A DNA stretch of 49,428 nt from Stenotrophomonas maltophilia. Its GTDB lineage: Bacteria > Pseudomonadota > Gammaproteobacteria > Xanthomonadales > Xanthomonadaceae. A program made the translations under genes and the position numbers. This document shows, in pieces, positions 7,326 through 16,040 of the stretch. The notes beneath the pieces are model-generated. The model did no database searches. It was not told the DNA's origin and saw nothing but the letters and a program-made list of their open reading frames with translations. The stretch spans positions 1 through 49,428 of the forward strand of contig NZ_QFHO01000033.1 in the NCBI RefSeq assembly GCF_004920835.1. The letters are read 5' to 3'. The stretch's first letter is position 1. Every line of letters begins with the position of its first letter.

Positions 7326-8018
7326 ATGAAAACCCTGGGCCTGATCGGCGGTATGAGCTGGGAAAGCTCGGCGCAGTACTACCGTCTCATCAACGAGGAG
7401 GTGCGGCAGCGCCTGGGAGGCGCGCATTCGGCGCAGCTGCTGCTGTGGTCGGTGGATTTCGCCGGCATCAAGCAGCTGCAGCACGACGGCGACTGGGATG
7501 CACTGGGCGACCACATGGTCGACGCCGCACGGCGGCTGCAGGCCGGCGGTGCTGACCTGCTGCTGATCTGCACCAACACGATGCACAAGCTGACCGACCG
7601 TATCGAGGCCGCCTGCCCGCTGCCGCTGCTGCATATCGCCGACCCGACCGCATCTGCCATCGTGCAGTCGGGCATACGCAGGGTGGGCCTGCTGGGCACC
7701 GCCTTCACCATGGAACAGGACTTCTACCGCGGCCGGCTGCAGGATCGCTTCGGCCTGGAGGTACTGGTCCCCGATGCCGATGATCGTCGCAGCGTGCACG
7801 ACATCATCTACCAGGAACTGATCGCCGGCGTGGTCAGTGATCGCTCGCGACAGGTCTATGTCGACGTGATCGCACGCCTGGTCGAGCGCGGTGCCGAAGC
7901 GATCATCCTCGGTTGCACCGAGATCATGCTGCTGGTGCGAACGGAGGACAGCGCCGTGCCGCTGTTCGATACCACCACCCTGCATGCGCTGGCCGCGGTG
8001 GACGCGGCACTGGCCTGA
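7326..8018 (+). CDS. Aspartate/glutamate racemase family protein
   Basis: A 230-residue PLP-independent racemase. The N-terminus MKTLGLIGGMSWESS is characteristic of the YgeA-like group. The two catalytic cysteines are C82 in CTNTM and C197 in GCTEI, so proton exchange on both faces of the substrate should be possible. The start at 7326 is chosen for GGAG 6 nt upstream; in-frame ATGs at 7299 and 7314 are less likely. The family includes enzymes acting on aspartate, glutamate, lysine or homoserine, so the substrate is open. It is divergent from the LysE-type exporter. Confidence 0.9.
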   Translation: MKTLGLIGGMSWESSAQYYRLINEEVRQRLGGAHSAQLLLWSVDFAGIKQLQHDGDWDALGDHMVDAARRLQAGGADLLLICTNTMHKLTDRIEAACPLPLLHIADPTASAIVQSGIRRVGLLGTAFTMEQDFYRGRLQDRFGLEVLVPDADDRRSVHDIIYQELIAGVVSDRSRQVYVDVIARLVERGAEAIILGCTEIMLLVRTEDSAVPLFDTTTLHALAAVDAALA

Positions 8019-8042
8019 ACCGATACCGGACAGGGCCCGGAA

Positions 8043-8438
8043 TCAGTCCGCGCCCTGCACTTCCAGCGCGGTGATGAGCCAATCGACCACCGCCTGCGAA
8101 TCACACAGGAAGAAGATGGCATCGCCGGAGCGCGCTTCGGTAAGCAGCCGATAGACGGTGATCGCCACCGCCGATTGGTTGGCGATGAACACTTCCGGAC
8201 TGCGCGGTCCTTCGCTGTGGCCGGCCTCGGCGTGCAACGCCTTGCGCGCAGCCACGGTGGCAGCCGGGTCTGCGCTGCGGGTCAGTTCCGGCCCGCGCAG
8301 GCCCCAGGCGATGAACACATGCTTGCCCTTGAACGTGGTGTCCAGGACCCGCACCTCGGCGCCGCCTGCGTCGGCCGAGCGATGAATGACGGTACTGCTG
8401 ATCAACGCAACCCCCTGTGGTCGTCGTGGTCCGCGCAT
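8043..8438 (-). CDS. Hypothetical protein
   Basis: A frame of up to 131 residues that I do not recognise. The part after residue 12 has a soluble alpha/beta look: a strand-rich start (STVIHRS...AEVRVLDTTF), KHVFIAWGLRGPEL in the middle, then helices ending in SQAVVDWLITALEV. Two starts compete: ATG 8438 with GGAGG only 3 nt away, or TTG 8405 with AGGGGG about 6 nt away (120 residues). The gene is convergent with the racemase, 24 nt between stops. No membrane segment or export signal is visible. Confidence 0.6.
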   Translation of the reverse strand: MRGPRRPQGVALISSTVIHRSADAGGAEVRVLDTTFKGKHVFIAWGLRGPELTRSADPAATVAARKALHAEAGHSEGPRSPEVFIANQSAVAITVYRLLTEARSGDAIFFLCDSQAVVDWLITALEVQGAD

Positions 8439-8679
8439 CGTCCTCCGCAGGCCGCCCGCACGCCAGTGACGACAGCCACAGGCTGTGCCGACAGGCGTGG
8501 GAGACATGTAAGAAGGTGTAAGCCGATGCGATCGGATGTGCAGCGATGATACGGGATGTAAGCCCCTGCATGGGCTGGCGCGCACTACTAAATCCCCACT
8601 GAGCCATCGCCGGAACGATCCGTTCCGGCAGCCCCGGGCTGGGCCATTCTTGCCACCCGTTCCCCACCCGAGGCTCCAC

Positions 8680-9189
8680 ATGACCCATCGCCTGCTGCTG
8701 CCGATCGCCGGCACCGCCCTTGCCCTGCTGCTGGCCGCCACCGCCGTGGCCGCCCAGGACTACGACACCGACCACATTCCACCGCTGCGCTGTGAGTCGC
8801 AGTTCAACAAGACCCAGCAGTGCCCGATCGAGGGCCGCATGCGCCTGGCAAAGCAGCTCTCGGTCACCCGCTGCGTCGAGGACAGGAACTGGGGCCAGAG
8901 CCGTCGCATGCTGTGGGTCACCGATGGCTGCCGCGCCGAGTTCGTTGCCGACGAACAGGGGCGCGGACGCTGGCCCGGGCGCGGCCGGGACCGCGACGAT
9001 GACGGCGAACGCCTGGTCTGCGAGTCCTATGAAAAGAAGGAAAAGGAATGCCGCATCCGTGTTCGTCGCGACGTGCGCCTGGTCAAACAGAAGTCGGTGA
9101 CGACCTGCATCGAGGATCGCAACTGGGGCTGGGACCGCCACGGCGTGTGGGTCAGCGACGGCTGCCGGGCCGAGTTCCGGGTGTATTGA
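8680..9189 (+). CDS. Secreted tandem DUF3011 protein (second copy)
   Basis: A 169-residue protein with a signal peptide of about 25 residues ending near VAAQ. Two DUF3011 units follow: LRCESQFNKTQQCPIEGRM to GCRAEF, then LVCESYEKKEKECRIRVRR to GCRAEF. Each has the CVED/CIEDRNWG block and a WVT/SDGCRAEF block with paired cysteines. The linker is Arg/Asp/Gly-rich (RGRWPGRGRDRDDDGE), unlike the Gly-Trp-Asn linker of the 3418-3972 paralogue. ATG 8680 is preferred over the longer frame from 8536 because it restores the signal peptide. The 240-bp gap upstream shows no clear motif. Function unknown. Confidence 0.85.
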   Translation: MTHRLLLPIAGTALALLLAATAVAAQDYDTDHIPPLRCESQFNKTQQCPIEGRMRLAKQLSVTRCVEDRNWGQSRRMLWVTDGCRAEFVADEQGRGRWPGRGRDRDDDGERLVCESYEKKEKECRIRVRRDVRLVKQKSVTTCIEDRNWGWDRHGVWVSDGCRAEFRVY

Positions 9190-9277
9190 CTGCCGAGCAC
9201 GCGCTGGCTGCGGCGGGTAGGCATGCGTGCGGGACAGAGCCGATAGACTATGGCCTGTACATGGCAGGGAGCGCGAC

Positions 9278-9631
9278 ATGGAACGATGGTATCTGGCGAC
9301 GCTGTTGGCGTTGATCCTGCATCAGATCGACGCTGCGTTCTGGCAGGAATGGGCCATGTTCCATGTGCCCGGTGACATCCAGGGCTTCCTGCTGTTCAAC
9401 CTGCTTGCGATCGGCTTCGTGCTTTGGGGTTATCGCCAGACCCTGCTGGGCACATCGTCCGCGCGCGGCCATGCGCTGGTGTGTGGCGCGCTCGGTATTG
9501 GCACGGCGCTGATCCATCTGGCGTTTGCCCTGTTCGGTCGCGATGAATTCCACCTGCCGCTGTCGATCGCCGTCCTGCTCGCCTGCTTTGTGTCGGGCGG
9601 CGGCCTGTTGCTGCAGCTGCGCCGGCGATGA
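9278..9631 (+). CDS. DUF6713-like four-helix membrane protein
   Basis: A 117-residue inner-membrane protein with four hydrophobic segments at about residues 5-21, 34-52, 66-86 and 93-112. The motif LHQIDAAFWQEWAMFHVPG between the first two helices, with charged and aromatic residues inside the membrane region, resembles the DUF6713 family. AGGGAG lies about 9 nt before ATG 9278. Its stop overlaps the start of the GNAT gene by 4 bp (ATGA), so the two are translationally coupled. Function is unknown and the family name is given from memory. Confidence 0.75.
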   Translation: MERWYLATLLALILHQIDAAFWQEWAMFHVPGDIQGFLLFNLLAIGFVLWGYRQTLLGTSSARGHALVCGALGIGTALIHLAFALFGRDEFHLPLSIAVLLACFVSGGGLLLQLRRR

Positions 9632-10068
9632 ACCGGACGTCCTCTTCCCCGCACCTGCGCGACGGCATTCCGCAGGACGCCGATGCCTTGATCGCGCTCG
9701 ACAGCGTGGCCGCCATCGATCCAAGCCGGGCCATGCAGATCGGCGATTGGCTGGCACGCGGCGGCGTGCAGGTTGCCGAGCAGAACGGCAAGGTCGTCGG
9801 CTACCTGGTCATTCATCACCACTTCTTCGGCGAAGCCTTCATCGAAATGCTGATGGTGGCGCACGCACAGCGCGGCCAAGGCATCGGTACCGCACTGCTG
9901 CTCCAGGCCATCGCAATGCATGGCCGGCGCAAACTGTTCACCTCGACCAATGCCTCCAACATCGGCATGCAGCGCCTGCTCGCTGCGTCGGGCTTCATCG
10001 ACAGCGGCATCGTACACGGATTGGACGAAGGCGACCCGGAGCTGATCTACCGCTTCGCGGGTGCATGA
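9628..10068 (+). CDS. GNAT family N-acetyltransferase
   Basis: A 146-residue single-domain acetyltransferase. The acetyl-CoA pyrophosphate loop is visible as QRGQGIG (residues 81-87) after the strand EMLMVAH, followed by the helix TALLLQAI and the C-terminal strand and helix TNASNIGMQRLLAASGF. The substrate is unknown. The start overlaps the stop of the upstream membrane protein in an ATGA arrangement, so both are made from one message and may act together. The next gene downstream is a tRNA on the opposite strand. Confidence 0.9.
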   Translation: MNRTSSSPHLRDGIPQDADALIALDSVAAIDPSRAMQIGDWLARGGVQVAEQNGKVVGYLVIHHHFFGEAFIEMLMVAHAQRGQGIGTALLLQAIAMHGRRKLFTSTNASNIGMQRLLAASGFIDSGIVHGLDEGDPELIYRFAGA

Positions 10069-10088
10069 TCGGCCTCTGCCGCACGCAC

Positions 10089-10118
10089 AAAAAAGCCCAC
10101 GCATCGCTGCGCAGGCTT
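10089..10118 (-). terminator. Rho-independent terminator of tRNA-Pro
   Basis: On the minus strand an 11-nt stem with two internal mismatches (arms 10093-10103 and 10108-10118) and a 4-nt loop is followed by a run of six T. It lies 15 nt downstream of the 3' end of tRNA-Pro. Confidence 0.75.
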
Positions 10119-10133
10119 CTTGGTTCATCACAG

Positions 10134-10210
10134 TGGTCGGGACGGCCGGATTCGAACCGACGACCCTCTGCCCCCCAGGCAGATGCGCTACCAGGCTGCG
10201 CTACGCCCCG
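10134..10210 (-). tRNA. tRNA-Pro (anticodon GGG)
   Basis: The 77-nt minus-strand sequence folds as a cloverleaf: acceptor CGGGGCG pairing with CGTCCCG, the GGTTCGAATCC T-arm, and the anticodon loop CTGGGGG with anticodon GGG, which reads CCC and CCU. The 3' CCA is encoded. It lies downstream of the ihfA-merR genes on the same strand and is followed by its own terminator. No attachment site or integrase is seen next to it. Confidence 0.96.
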
Positions 10211-10278
10211 ACTGATGCTGCGATGTGCCCGCCAGTGCGGCGGGCCGTGAAGTATAGCGGATTACGATGGAAATGGGG

Positions 10279-10635
10279 TCAGCGGCGCAGCAACTGCAGC
10301 ACTTCTTCCAGCTCCATGCGCACCTGCTTGATGATCTGGTTGCTCAATGCCGATTCCTCGCGGGCATCGGGGCCATCCAGACGCAGGCGTGCACCACCGA
10401 TGGTGTAGCCCTGTTCGTACAGCAGGCTGCGGATCTGCCGCACCATCAGCACGTCGTGGCGCTGATAGTAGCGACGGTTGCCTCGGCGCTTGGCCGGCTC
10501 AAGGCTGGGAAACTCGGTTTCCCAGTAGCGCAGGACGTGCGGCTTGACGTCGCACAGCTCGCTGACCTCACCAATGGTGAAGTAGCGCTTGGCCGGGATC
10601 GGCGGTAGTTCGCGGTTACTGCCCGGATCCAGCAT
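10279..10635 (-). CDS. MerR family transcriptional regulator
   Basis: A 118-residue regulator. The N-terminal winged helix-turn-helix is clear ([25 protein letters not shown], about residues 18-42), followed by RRGNRRYY and a C-terminal helix that would form the dimer coiled coil. No metal-binding cysteine cluster is present at the C-terminus, so it is not a metal sensor of the classic type. Its start lies inside the 3' end of ihfA, overlapping by 20 bp, so translation is coupled. The ihfA-merR pair is conserved in gammaproteobacteria such as Xanthomonas and Pseudomonas; its target is unknown. Confidence 0.92.
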   Translation of the reverse strand: MLDPGSNRELPPIPAKRYFTIGEVSELCDVKPHVLRYWETEFPSLEPAKRRGNRRYYQRHDVLMVRQIRSLLYEQGYTIGGARLRLDGPDAREESALSNQIIKQVRMELEEVLQLLRR

Positions 10636-10915
10636 AAGCTTCCACCCTCTCCTTGAGCTTCTGGCCCGGACGGAAGGTGACCACCGTACGGGCGGAAATC
10701 GGAATTTCCTCGCCGGTCTTGGGGTTGCGACCCGGGCGCTGGTTCTTGCGCCGCAGATCGAAATTACCGAAGCCCGACAGCTTCACCTGACGTCCCTGTT
10801 CCAATGCTTCACGCAGCACATCGAAAAACGCGTCGACGAATTCCTTGGCTTCCCGCTTGTTCAGACCGACTTCGTCGAACAGCTTTTCCGCCATCTCCGC
10901 CTTGGTCAATGCCAT
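10616..10915 (-). CDS. ihfA: Integration host factor subunit alpha
   Basis: A 99-residue HU/IHF family protein. With IhfB it binds and sharply bends DNA in transcription, replication and recombination. The beta-arm carrying the intercalating proline is present ([12 protein letters not shown], with P65 as in E. coli), after the KLSGFGNF block. Its place directly downstream of pheT, with 27 nt between, is the same as in E. coli. It overlaps the MerR gene by 20 bp at its 3' end. The alpha assignment rests on sequence and gene order. Confidence 0.96.
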   Translation of the reverse strand: MALTKAEMAEKLFDEVGLNKREAKEFVDAFFDVLREALEQGRQVKLSGFGNFDLRRKNQRPGRNPKTGEEIPISARTVVTFRPGQKLKERVEAYAGSGQ

Positions 10916-10942
10916 TGCCTGCTACCCCCGAGTGCTGCCCGC

Positions 10943-13324
10943 TCAGCCGCGGATCCGGGCGTGGTGTTCACGCTCGATGGCAGTGACCGCCTCGGCCACC
11001 ACCGCATCCACGTCGCGGTCCGTCAGAGTGCGCGACTTGTCCTGCAAAATCAAGCCCATAGCGAGACTCTTGAATCCCGGCTCGACGCCCTGGCCGACAT
11101 AGCGGTCGAACAGGTTCAGGTCGCGCAGCAGCGGCCCAGCGGCCTGGCGGACAGTCGCCGCCAGCTCGGCCCAGGCCACCTGCTCAGGCACCAGGAACGC
11201 CAGGTCGCGGCGCACCGCCGGGAAGCGCGACAGCTCGCCGGCACGCGGCAGGCGGCGGGCGGACAGCGGCTCCAGGTCCAGTTCGAAGGCATAGACATCG
11301 GCTTCGATGTCCATCGCCCTGGCCAGCCGCGGGTGGACCTGGCCGATCCAGCCGATCGCCACGCCGTCGCGGAACACCTCGGCCGAACGTGCCGGGTGAC
11401 CGTAGGCACGGTCCGACGGGCGGAACTCCAGTACCGCGCCACTGGCGGCGGCCAGCGATTCCAGGTCGCCCTTCAGGTCATGGAAATCGACCTTGCGGGT
11501 CGGCAGGCCCCACTGCACCGCCTGCGCTTCACCGCAGACCGCAGCGGCCACGCGCGGGGTTTCCAGCGGTGCCGGTTGCCCGTCACCGGCCTGCCGGGCG
11601 AATACCCGACCAATCTCGAACAGGCGCACGCGGCCCAGCTGGCGGGCAGCGTTGCGACCGAGCGTGGCGACCAGGCCCGGCAGCAGCGACGGGCGCATCA
11701 CCGCCAGTTCGGCCGACAGCGGGTTGGCCAGCGGCACCAGGTTGTCGCGCAGCTGCCACTGGGTCAGCAGCGCATCGTCGACGAAGGCGAAGTTCACGGT
11801 TTCCTGCTGGTCACGGGCGATCAGCTGGCGACGCACGCTCAGCGCGTCCAGTTGGGTCTCGCTCGGCATCGCCACGCGCGAGGCACCGCCCGGCAGCGTG
11901 GTCGGAATCTGCTCGTAGCCGTGGATGCGGGCCAGCTCTTCGATCAGGTCTTCCTCGATGGCGATGTCGAAACGGCGGCTCGGCGCCGTGACCTGCCAGC
12001 CATCGGCGGTCGCAACGACGTCCATGCCCAGCGCGCGGAGGATGCGTTCGACTTCGGCATCGTCGATGGTGATACCAAGCACGCGGGTGATGCGGGCGCG
12101 GCGCAGCACGATCGTCGCCGGCTTCGGCAGGTCGCCGGCGCGCACGGCCTCGGTGACCGCTGCCGGGGTACCGCCGGCCAGGTCCAGCACCAGGCGGGTG
12201 GCGTATTCGATGGCGGTGCGCGGCAGTGCCGGGTCGACGCCGCGCTCGAAGCGATGGCCGGCATCGGTGTGCAGACCCAGCTTGCGACCGCGGCCCATGA
12301 TCGCGGCCGGAGCGAAGTGCGCGGCCTCCAGGAACACGGCGGTGGTGGCGTCGGTGACACGGGTGTCGAAGCCACCCATCAGGCCGGCCAGACCGACCGC
12401 ACGATCGGCGTCGGTGACCACCAGGAAGCTGTCGTCCAGCGCGGCGTCGCGGCCGTCCAGCAGCTTCAGGCTCTCGCCGGCGCGCGAACGGCGCACGGCG
12501 ATGCTGCCCTGCAGAGTACCGAGGTCGTAAGCATGCATCGGCTGGCCCAGCTCCAGCATCACGTACTGGGTGATGTCGACCAGCAGCGAGACCGGGCGCA
12601 CGCCACTGCGGCGCAGGCGCTCGGCCATCCACAGCGGAGTCTTGGCGGCGGCGTTGACACCTTCGATGACACGACCGAGGTAGCGCGGCGCCTCGGCGCC
12701 GGCATCGAGCTGGATGGCCAACTCACGGCTGCCGACGGCGGGAATCGCCTCGGCGGTGAAATCCAGCACGTCGCTGCGGGTGGCCGCGGCGACGTCGTAG
12801 GCGATACCGCGCAGGCTGAAGCAGTCGGCGCGGTTCGGGGTCAGCTTGATCTCGATGCTGGCGTCCGGCAGGCCCAGGTACTCGACCAGGGTCTGGCCGA
12901 CCAGCGCGTCGTCCGGCAGTTCCAACAGGCCGGAGGCATCGTTGTCCAGGCCCAGCTCCTTGGCCGAGCACAGCATGCCGTTGGACTCGACGCCGCGCAG
13001 CTTGGCCGGCTTGATCTTCAGCTCACCGATCTGCGCACCGACCATCGCCAACGGCGCGACCAGGCCCGGACGTGCGTTCGGTGCACCGCAGACGATCTGC
13101 AGCAGCTCGCCCTGCCCGGCATCGACCCTGCACACCTGCAGGCGGTCGGCCTCCGGGTGGCGCACCGCTTCGACGATGCGTGCCACGACCACGTGATCAA
13201 GGCCTTCGCCCAGCGCGGTCACTTCCTCCACTTCCAGGCCGATGGCGGTCAGCACCGCGCTCAGTTCTTCGCGCGATGCGCTGGTCGGGACGTGGCTGCG
13301 CAGCCAGTTTTCGGAGAATTTCAT
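10943..13324 (-). CDS. pheT: Phenylalanine-tRNA ligase subunit beta
   Basis: A 793-residue beta subunit. It pairs with PheS as an alpha2-beta2 enzyme that charges tRNA-Phe; the beta subunit contributes tRNA recognition and editing of mischarged Tyr. The N-terminal EMAP-like tRNA-binding fold (about 40-150), B3/B4 editing domain, B5 domain and C-terminal anticodon-binding domain (from about 700) are all present, with normal total length. ATG 13324 gives the standard N-terminus MKFSENWLRSHVP; the 9-codon longer frame is rejected. A SMAG palindrome lies in the 83-bp gap after pheS. Confidence 0.97.
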   Translation of the reverse strand: MKFSENWLRSHVPTSASREELSAVLTAIGLEVEEVTALGEGLDHVVVARIVEAVRHPEADRLQVCRVDAGQGELLQIVCGAPNARPGLVAPLAMVGAQIGELKIKPAKLRGVESNGMLCSAKELGLDNDASGLLELPDDALVGQTLVEYLGLPDASIEIKLTPNRADCFSLRGIAYDVAAATRSDVLDFTAEAIPAVGSRELAIQLDAGAEAPRYLGRVIEGVNAAAKTPLWMAERLRRSGVRPVSLLVDITQYVMLELGQPMHAYDLGTLQGSIAVRRSRAGESLKLLDGRDAALDDSFLVVTDADRAVGLAGLMGGFDTRVTDATTAVFLEAAHFAPAAIMGRGRKLGLHTDAGHRFERGVDPALPRTAIEYATRLVLDLAGGTPAAVTEAVRAGDLPKPATIVLRRARITRVLGITIDDAEVERILRALGMDVVATADGWQVTAPSRRFDIAIEEDLIEELARIHGYEQIPTTLPGGASRVAMPSETQLDALSVRRQLIARDQQETVNFAFVDDALLTQWQLRDNLVPLANPLSAELAVMRPSLLPGLVATLGRNAARQLGRVRLFEIGRVFARQAGDGQPAPLETPRVAAAVCGEAQAVQWGLPTRKVDFHDLKGDLESLAAASGAVLEFRPSDRAYGHPARSAEVFRDGVAIGWIGQVHPRLARAMDIEADVYAFELDLEPLSARRLPRAGELSRFPAVRRDLAFLVPEQVAWAELAATVRQAAGPLLRDLNLFDRYVGQGVEPGFKSLAMGLILQDKSRTLTDRDVDAVVAEAVTAIEREHHARIRG

Positions 13325-13376
13325 GGTGTCACCCTGGTGGGCCCGGCGCATGCGCCTGGGCCTGCGTTGTTGAGTC

Positions 13377-13399
13377 CGCCGGGCATGACCCGGCGCTAC
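13377..13399. repeat. SMAG palindrome between pheS and pheT
   Basis: Arms CGCCGGG and CCCGGCG with a short CATGA centre, ending in CTAC (GTAG on the minus strand). It sits in the pheS-pheT intergenic gap, inside the operon, where it would form a stem-loop in the mRNA. Confidence 0.75.
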
Positions 13400-13407
13400 C
13401 TGGTGGT

Positions 13408-14595
<1,188 letters not shown>

Positions 14596-14955
14596 TTATG
14601 CCGCCAGCGCGCCCTTGGCCTTTTCGGCCAGTGCGGTAAAGCCGGCTGCGTCGTGCACGGCGATGTCAGCCAGGACCTTGCGATCCAGGGTGATGCCGGC
14701 CTTCAGCAGACCGTTCATGAAGCGGCTGTAGCTCAGACCATTGATGCGGGCAGCCGCATTGATGCGGGTGATCCACAGCGAACGGAAGTTGCGCTTCTTC
14801 TGCTTACGGCCGATGTAGGCGTACTGCTGTGCCTTGATGACCGCCTGCTTGGCAACGCGGAAGACCTTGCGACGGGCGTTGTAATAGCCCTTGGCGAGAT
14901 CCAGAATTTTCTTGTGGCGGCGACGCGCCTGTACGCCACGCTTAACTCGTGCCAT
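14596..14955 (-). CDS. rplT: 50S ribosomal protein L20
   Basis: A 119-residue, strongly basic protein with the L20 start [18 protein letters not shown] and the conserved block [23 protein letters not shown]. It binds 23S rRNA early in large-subunit assembly; in E. coli it also represses its own operon. It starts 11 nt after the rpmI stop, so the two are co-transcribed and probably coupled. Length is normal. Confidence 0.98.
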   Translation of the reverse strand: MARVKRGVQARRRHKKILDLAKGYYNARRKVFRVAKQAVIKAQQYAYIGRKQKKRNFRSLWITRINAAARINGLSYSRFMNGLLKAGITLDRKVLADIAVHDAAGFTALAEKAKGALAA

Positions 14956-14966
14956 TTTTCAGTTCC

Positions 14967-15164
14967 TCAGAGGTAAGGGAGCATGCGGTCCAGACGGCCT
15001 GCGTCTTCTGCACGGACATGGCCCGTCTGACGCAGATTACGCTTACGCTTGGTCGCTTTCTTCGTGAGGATGTGGCTACGGTTGGCGTGGCCGCACTTGT
15101 ACTTGCCCGAGGCGGTCTTGCGGAAACGCTTGGCCGCTGCCCGGTTGGTCTTGATCTTGGGCAT
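14967..15164 (-). CDS. rpmI: 50S ribosomal protein L35
   Basis: A 65-residue basic protein with the L35 signature [17 protein letters not shown] and the C-terminal KRKRNLR block. ATG 15164 has AAGGA 8 nt upstream. It is a component of the large ribosomal subunit. A long 284-bp gap separates it from infC and holds a terminator hairpin and a possible promoter, so rpmI-rplT may be expressed partly apart from infC. Confidence 0.97.
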   Translation of the reverse strand: MPKIKTNRAAAKRFRKTASGKYKCGHANRSHILTKKATKRKRNLRQTGHVRAEDAGRLDRMLPYL

Positions 15165-15282
15165 TGCAATGTCCTTGATGGGATATGACCCTGGTTTCTG
15201 ACTGATCTGGCGGCGGCCTGGGCCGCTCTTTCCGTCCTGCCATGATCGGCGTACGACCCGTCCTGGGTGGGTCGAGCCGGGC

Positions 15283-15311
15283 ATGATACAGGCAAACAGG
15301 GGCCATCACCA
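15283..15311 (-). promoter_or_regulatory. Possible promoter for rpmI-rplT
   Basis: On the minus strand TGGTGA (15311-15306) and TATCAT (15288-15283) are 17 bp apart. The -10 box is good and the -35 box weak. It lies after the infC terminator hairpin and about 120 nt before rpmI, where an internal promoter would be needed if the hairpin terminates. Confidence 0.4.
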
Positions 15312-15376
15312 GCCCCTGCCACCCTTTTCACGCCCGTCTTCACATCGCAGGCGGCGGAGCCGCCCGCACAAAGGCA

Positions 15377-15399
15377 AAAGGGCGCCAGCGGCGCCCTTT
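15377..15399 (-). terminator. Strong terminator-like hairpin after infC
   Basis: A perfect 10-bp stem (AAAGGGCGCC/GGCGCCCTTT) with a 3-nt loop lies about 50 nt after the infC stop. On the minus strand it continues as TTTTGCCTTTGTG, a weak T-tract. It may terminate or attenuate between infC and rpmI. Confidence 0.7.
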
Positions 15400-15448
15400 C
15401 ACCTTTCCATTCAGCCGCCAGGCGCCCCGGAAGGCAGCCCGTCAGGCC

Positions 15449-15976
15449 TCAGGTTTTCTTCTTCGGCGCGATCATCATGACCATCTGACGCCCTTCCAGG
15501 CGCGGACGGGACTCGATGACGATGTCTTCACCCAGATCGGACTCGATCCGGTTGGCCATCTCGCGACCCAGTTCCTGGTGGCTCATTTCACGGCCACGGA
15601 AGCGGATGTTGACCTTGATCTTGTCGCCTTCTTCAAGGAAACCGCGCATCTTGCGCAGCTTGATCTGGTAGTCGCCCTCGTCCGTGACCGGACGGAACTT
15701 CACTTCCTTGATCTCGACCTGCTTGGTCTTCTTCTTGGCCTCGCTGGCCTTCTTCTGCGCTTCGAACTTGAACTTGCCGAAGTCCATGATCTTGCAGACC
15801 GGCGGGTCGGCCTGCGGCTGGATCTCGACCAGGTCCAGGCCCTCATCTTCGGCCATGGACAACGCTTCGTCACGCGTCAACACGCCGATCATTTCTCCGT
15901 CACTGCCGATCACGCGGACGCGCGGCACACGGATTTCCTGATTCTTGCGGTTCTGTTTGTTGTCAGGGGTACTGAT
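15449..15976 (-). CDS. infC: Translation initiation factor IF-3, ATC start
   Basis: IF-3 keeps ribosomal subunits apart and checks the initiator tRNA and start codon. The 175-residue protein has the N domain (about 1-75), a Lys/Glu-rich linker ([22 protein letters not shown]) and the C domain ending [10 protein letters not shown]. No ATG precedes the conserved N-terminus. The best start is ATC at 15976-15974, giving (M)[15 protein letters not shown] with GGGAG 8 nt upstream. A rare AUU or AUC start is the known device by which IF-3 represses its own synthesis in E. coli. The only alternative is TTG 16018, which adds 14 unconserved-looking residues. It begins 65 nt after the thrS stop. Confidence 0.95.
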   Translation of the reverse strand: MSTPDNKQNRKNQEIRVPRVRVIGSDGEMIGVLTRDEALSMAEDEGLDLVEIQPQADPPVCKIMDFGKFKFEAQKKASEAKKKTKQVEIKEVKFRPVTDEGDYQIKLRKMRGFLEEGDKIKVNIRFRGREMSHQELGREMANRIESDLGEDIVIESRPRLEGRQMVMMIAPKKKT

Positions 15977-16040
15977 ATTGCGATCTCCCAAGGGTGTCGA
16001 ACCCGGCCCGGGCGCCAATGCGCACGGGCCGGACCTTTGC

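Noticed and set aside
10134..10260. tRNA-Pro as an integration site for an island
   Set aside because: No integrase, direct repeat of the tRNA 3' end, or change in gene content is seen beside it.
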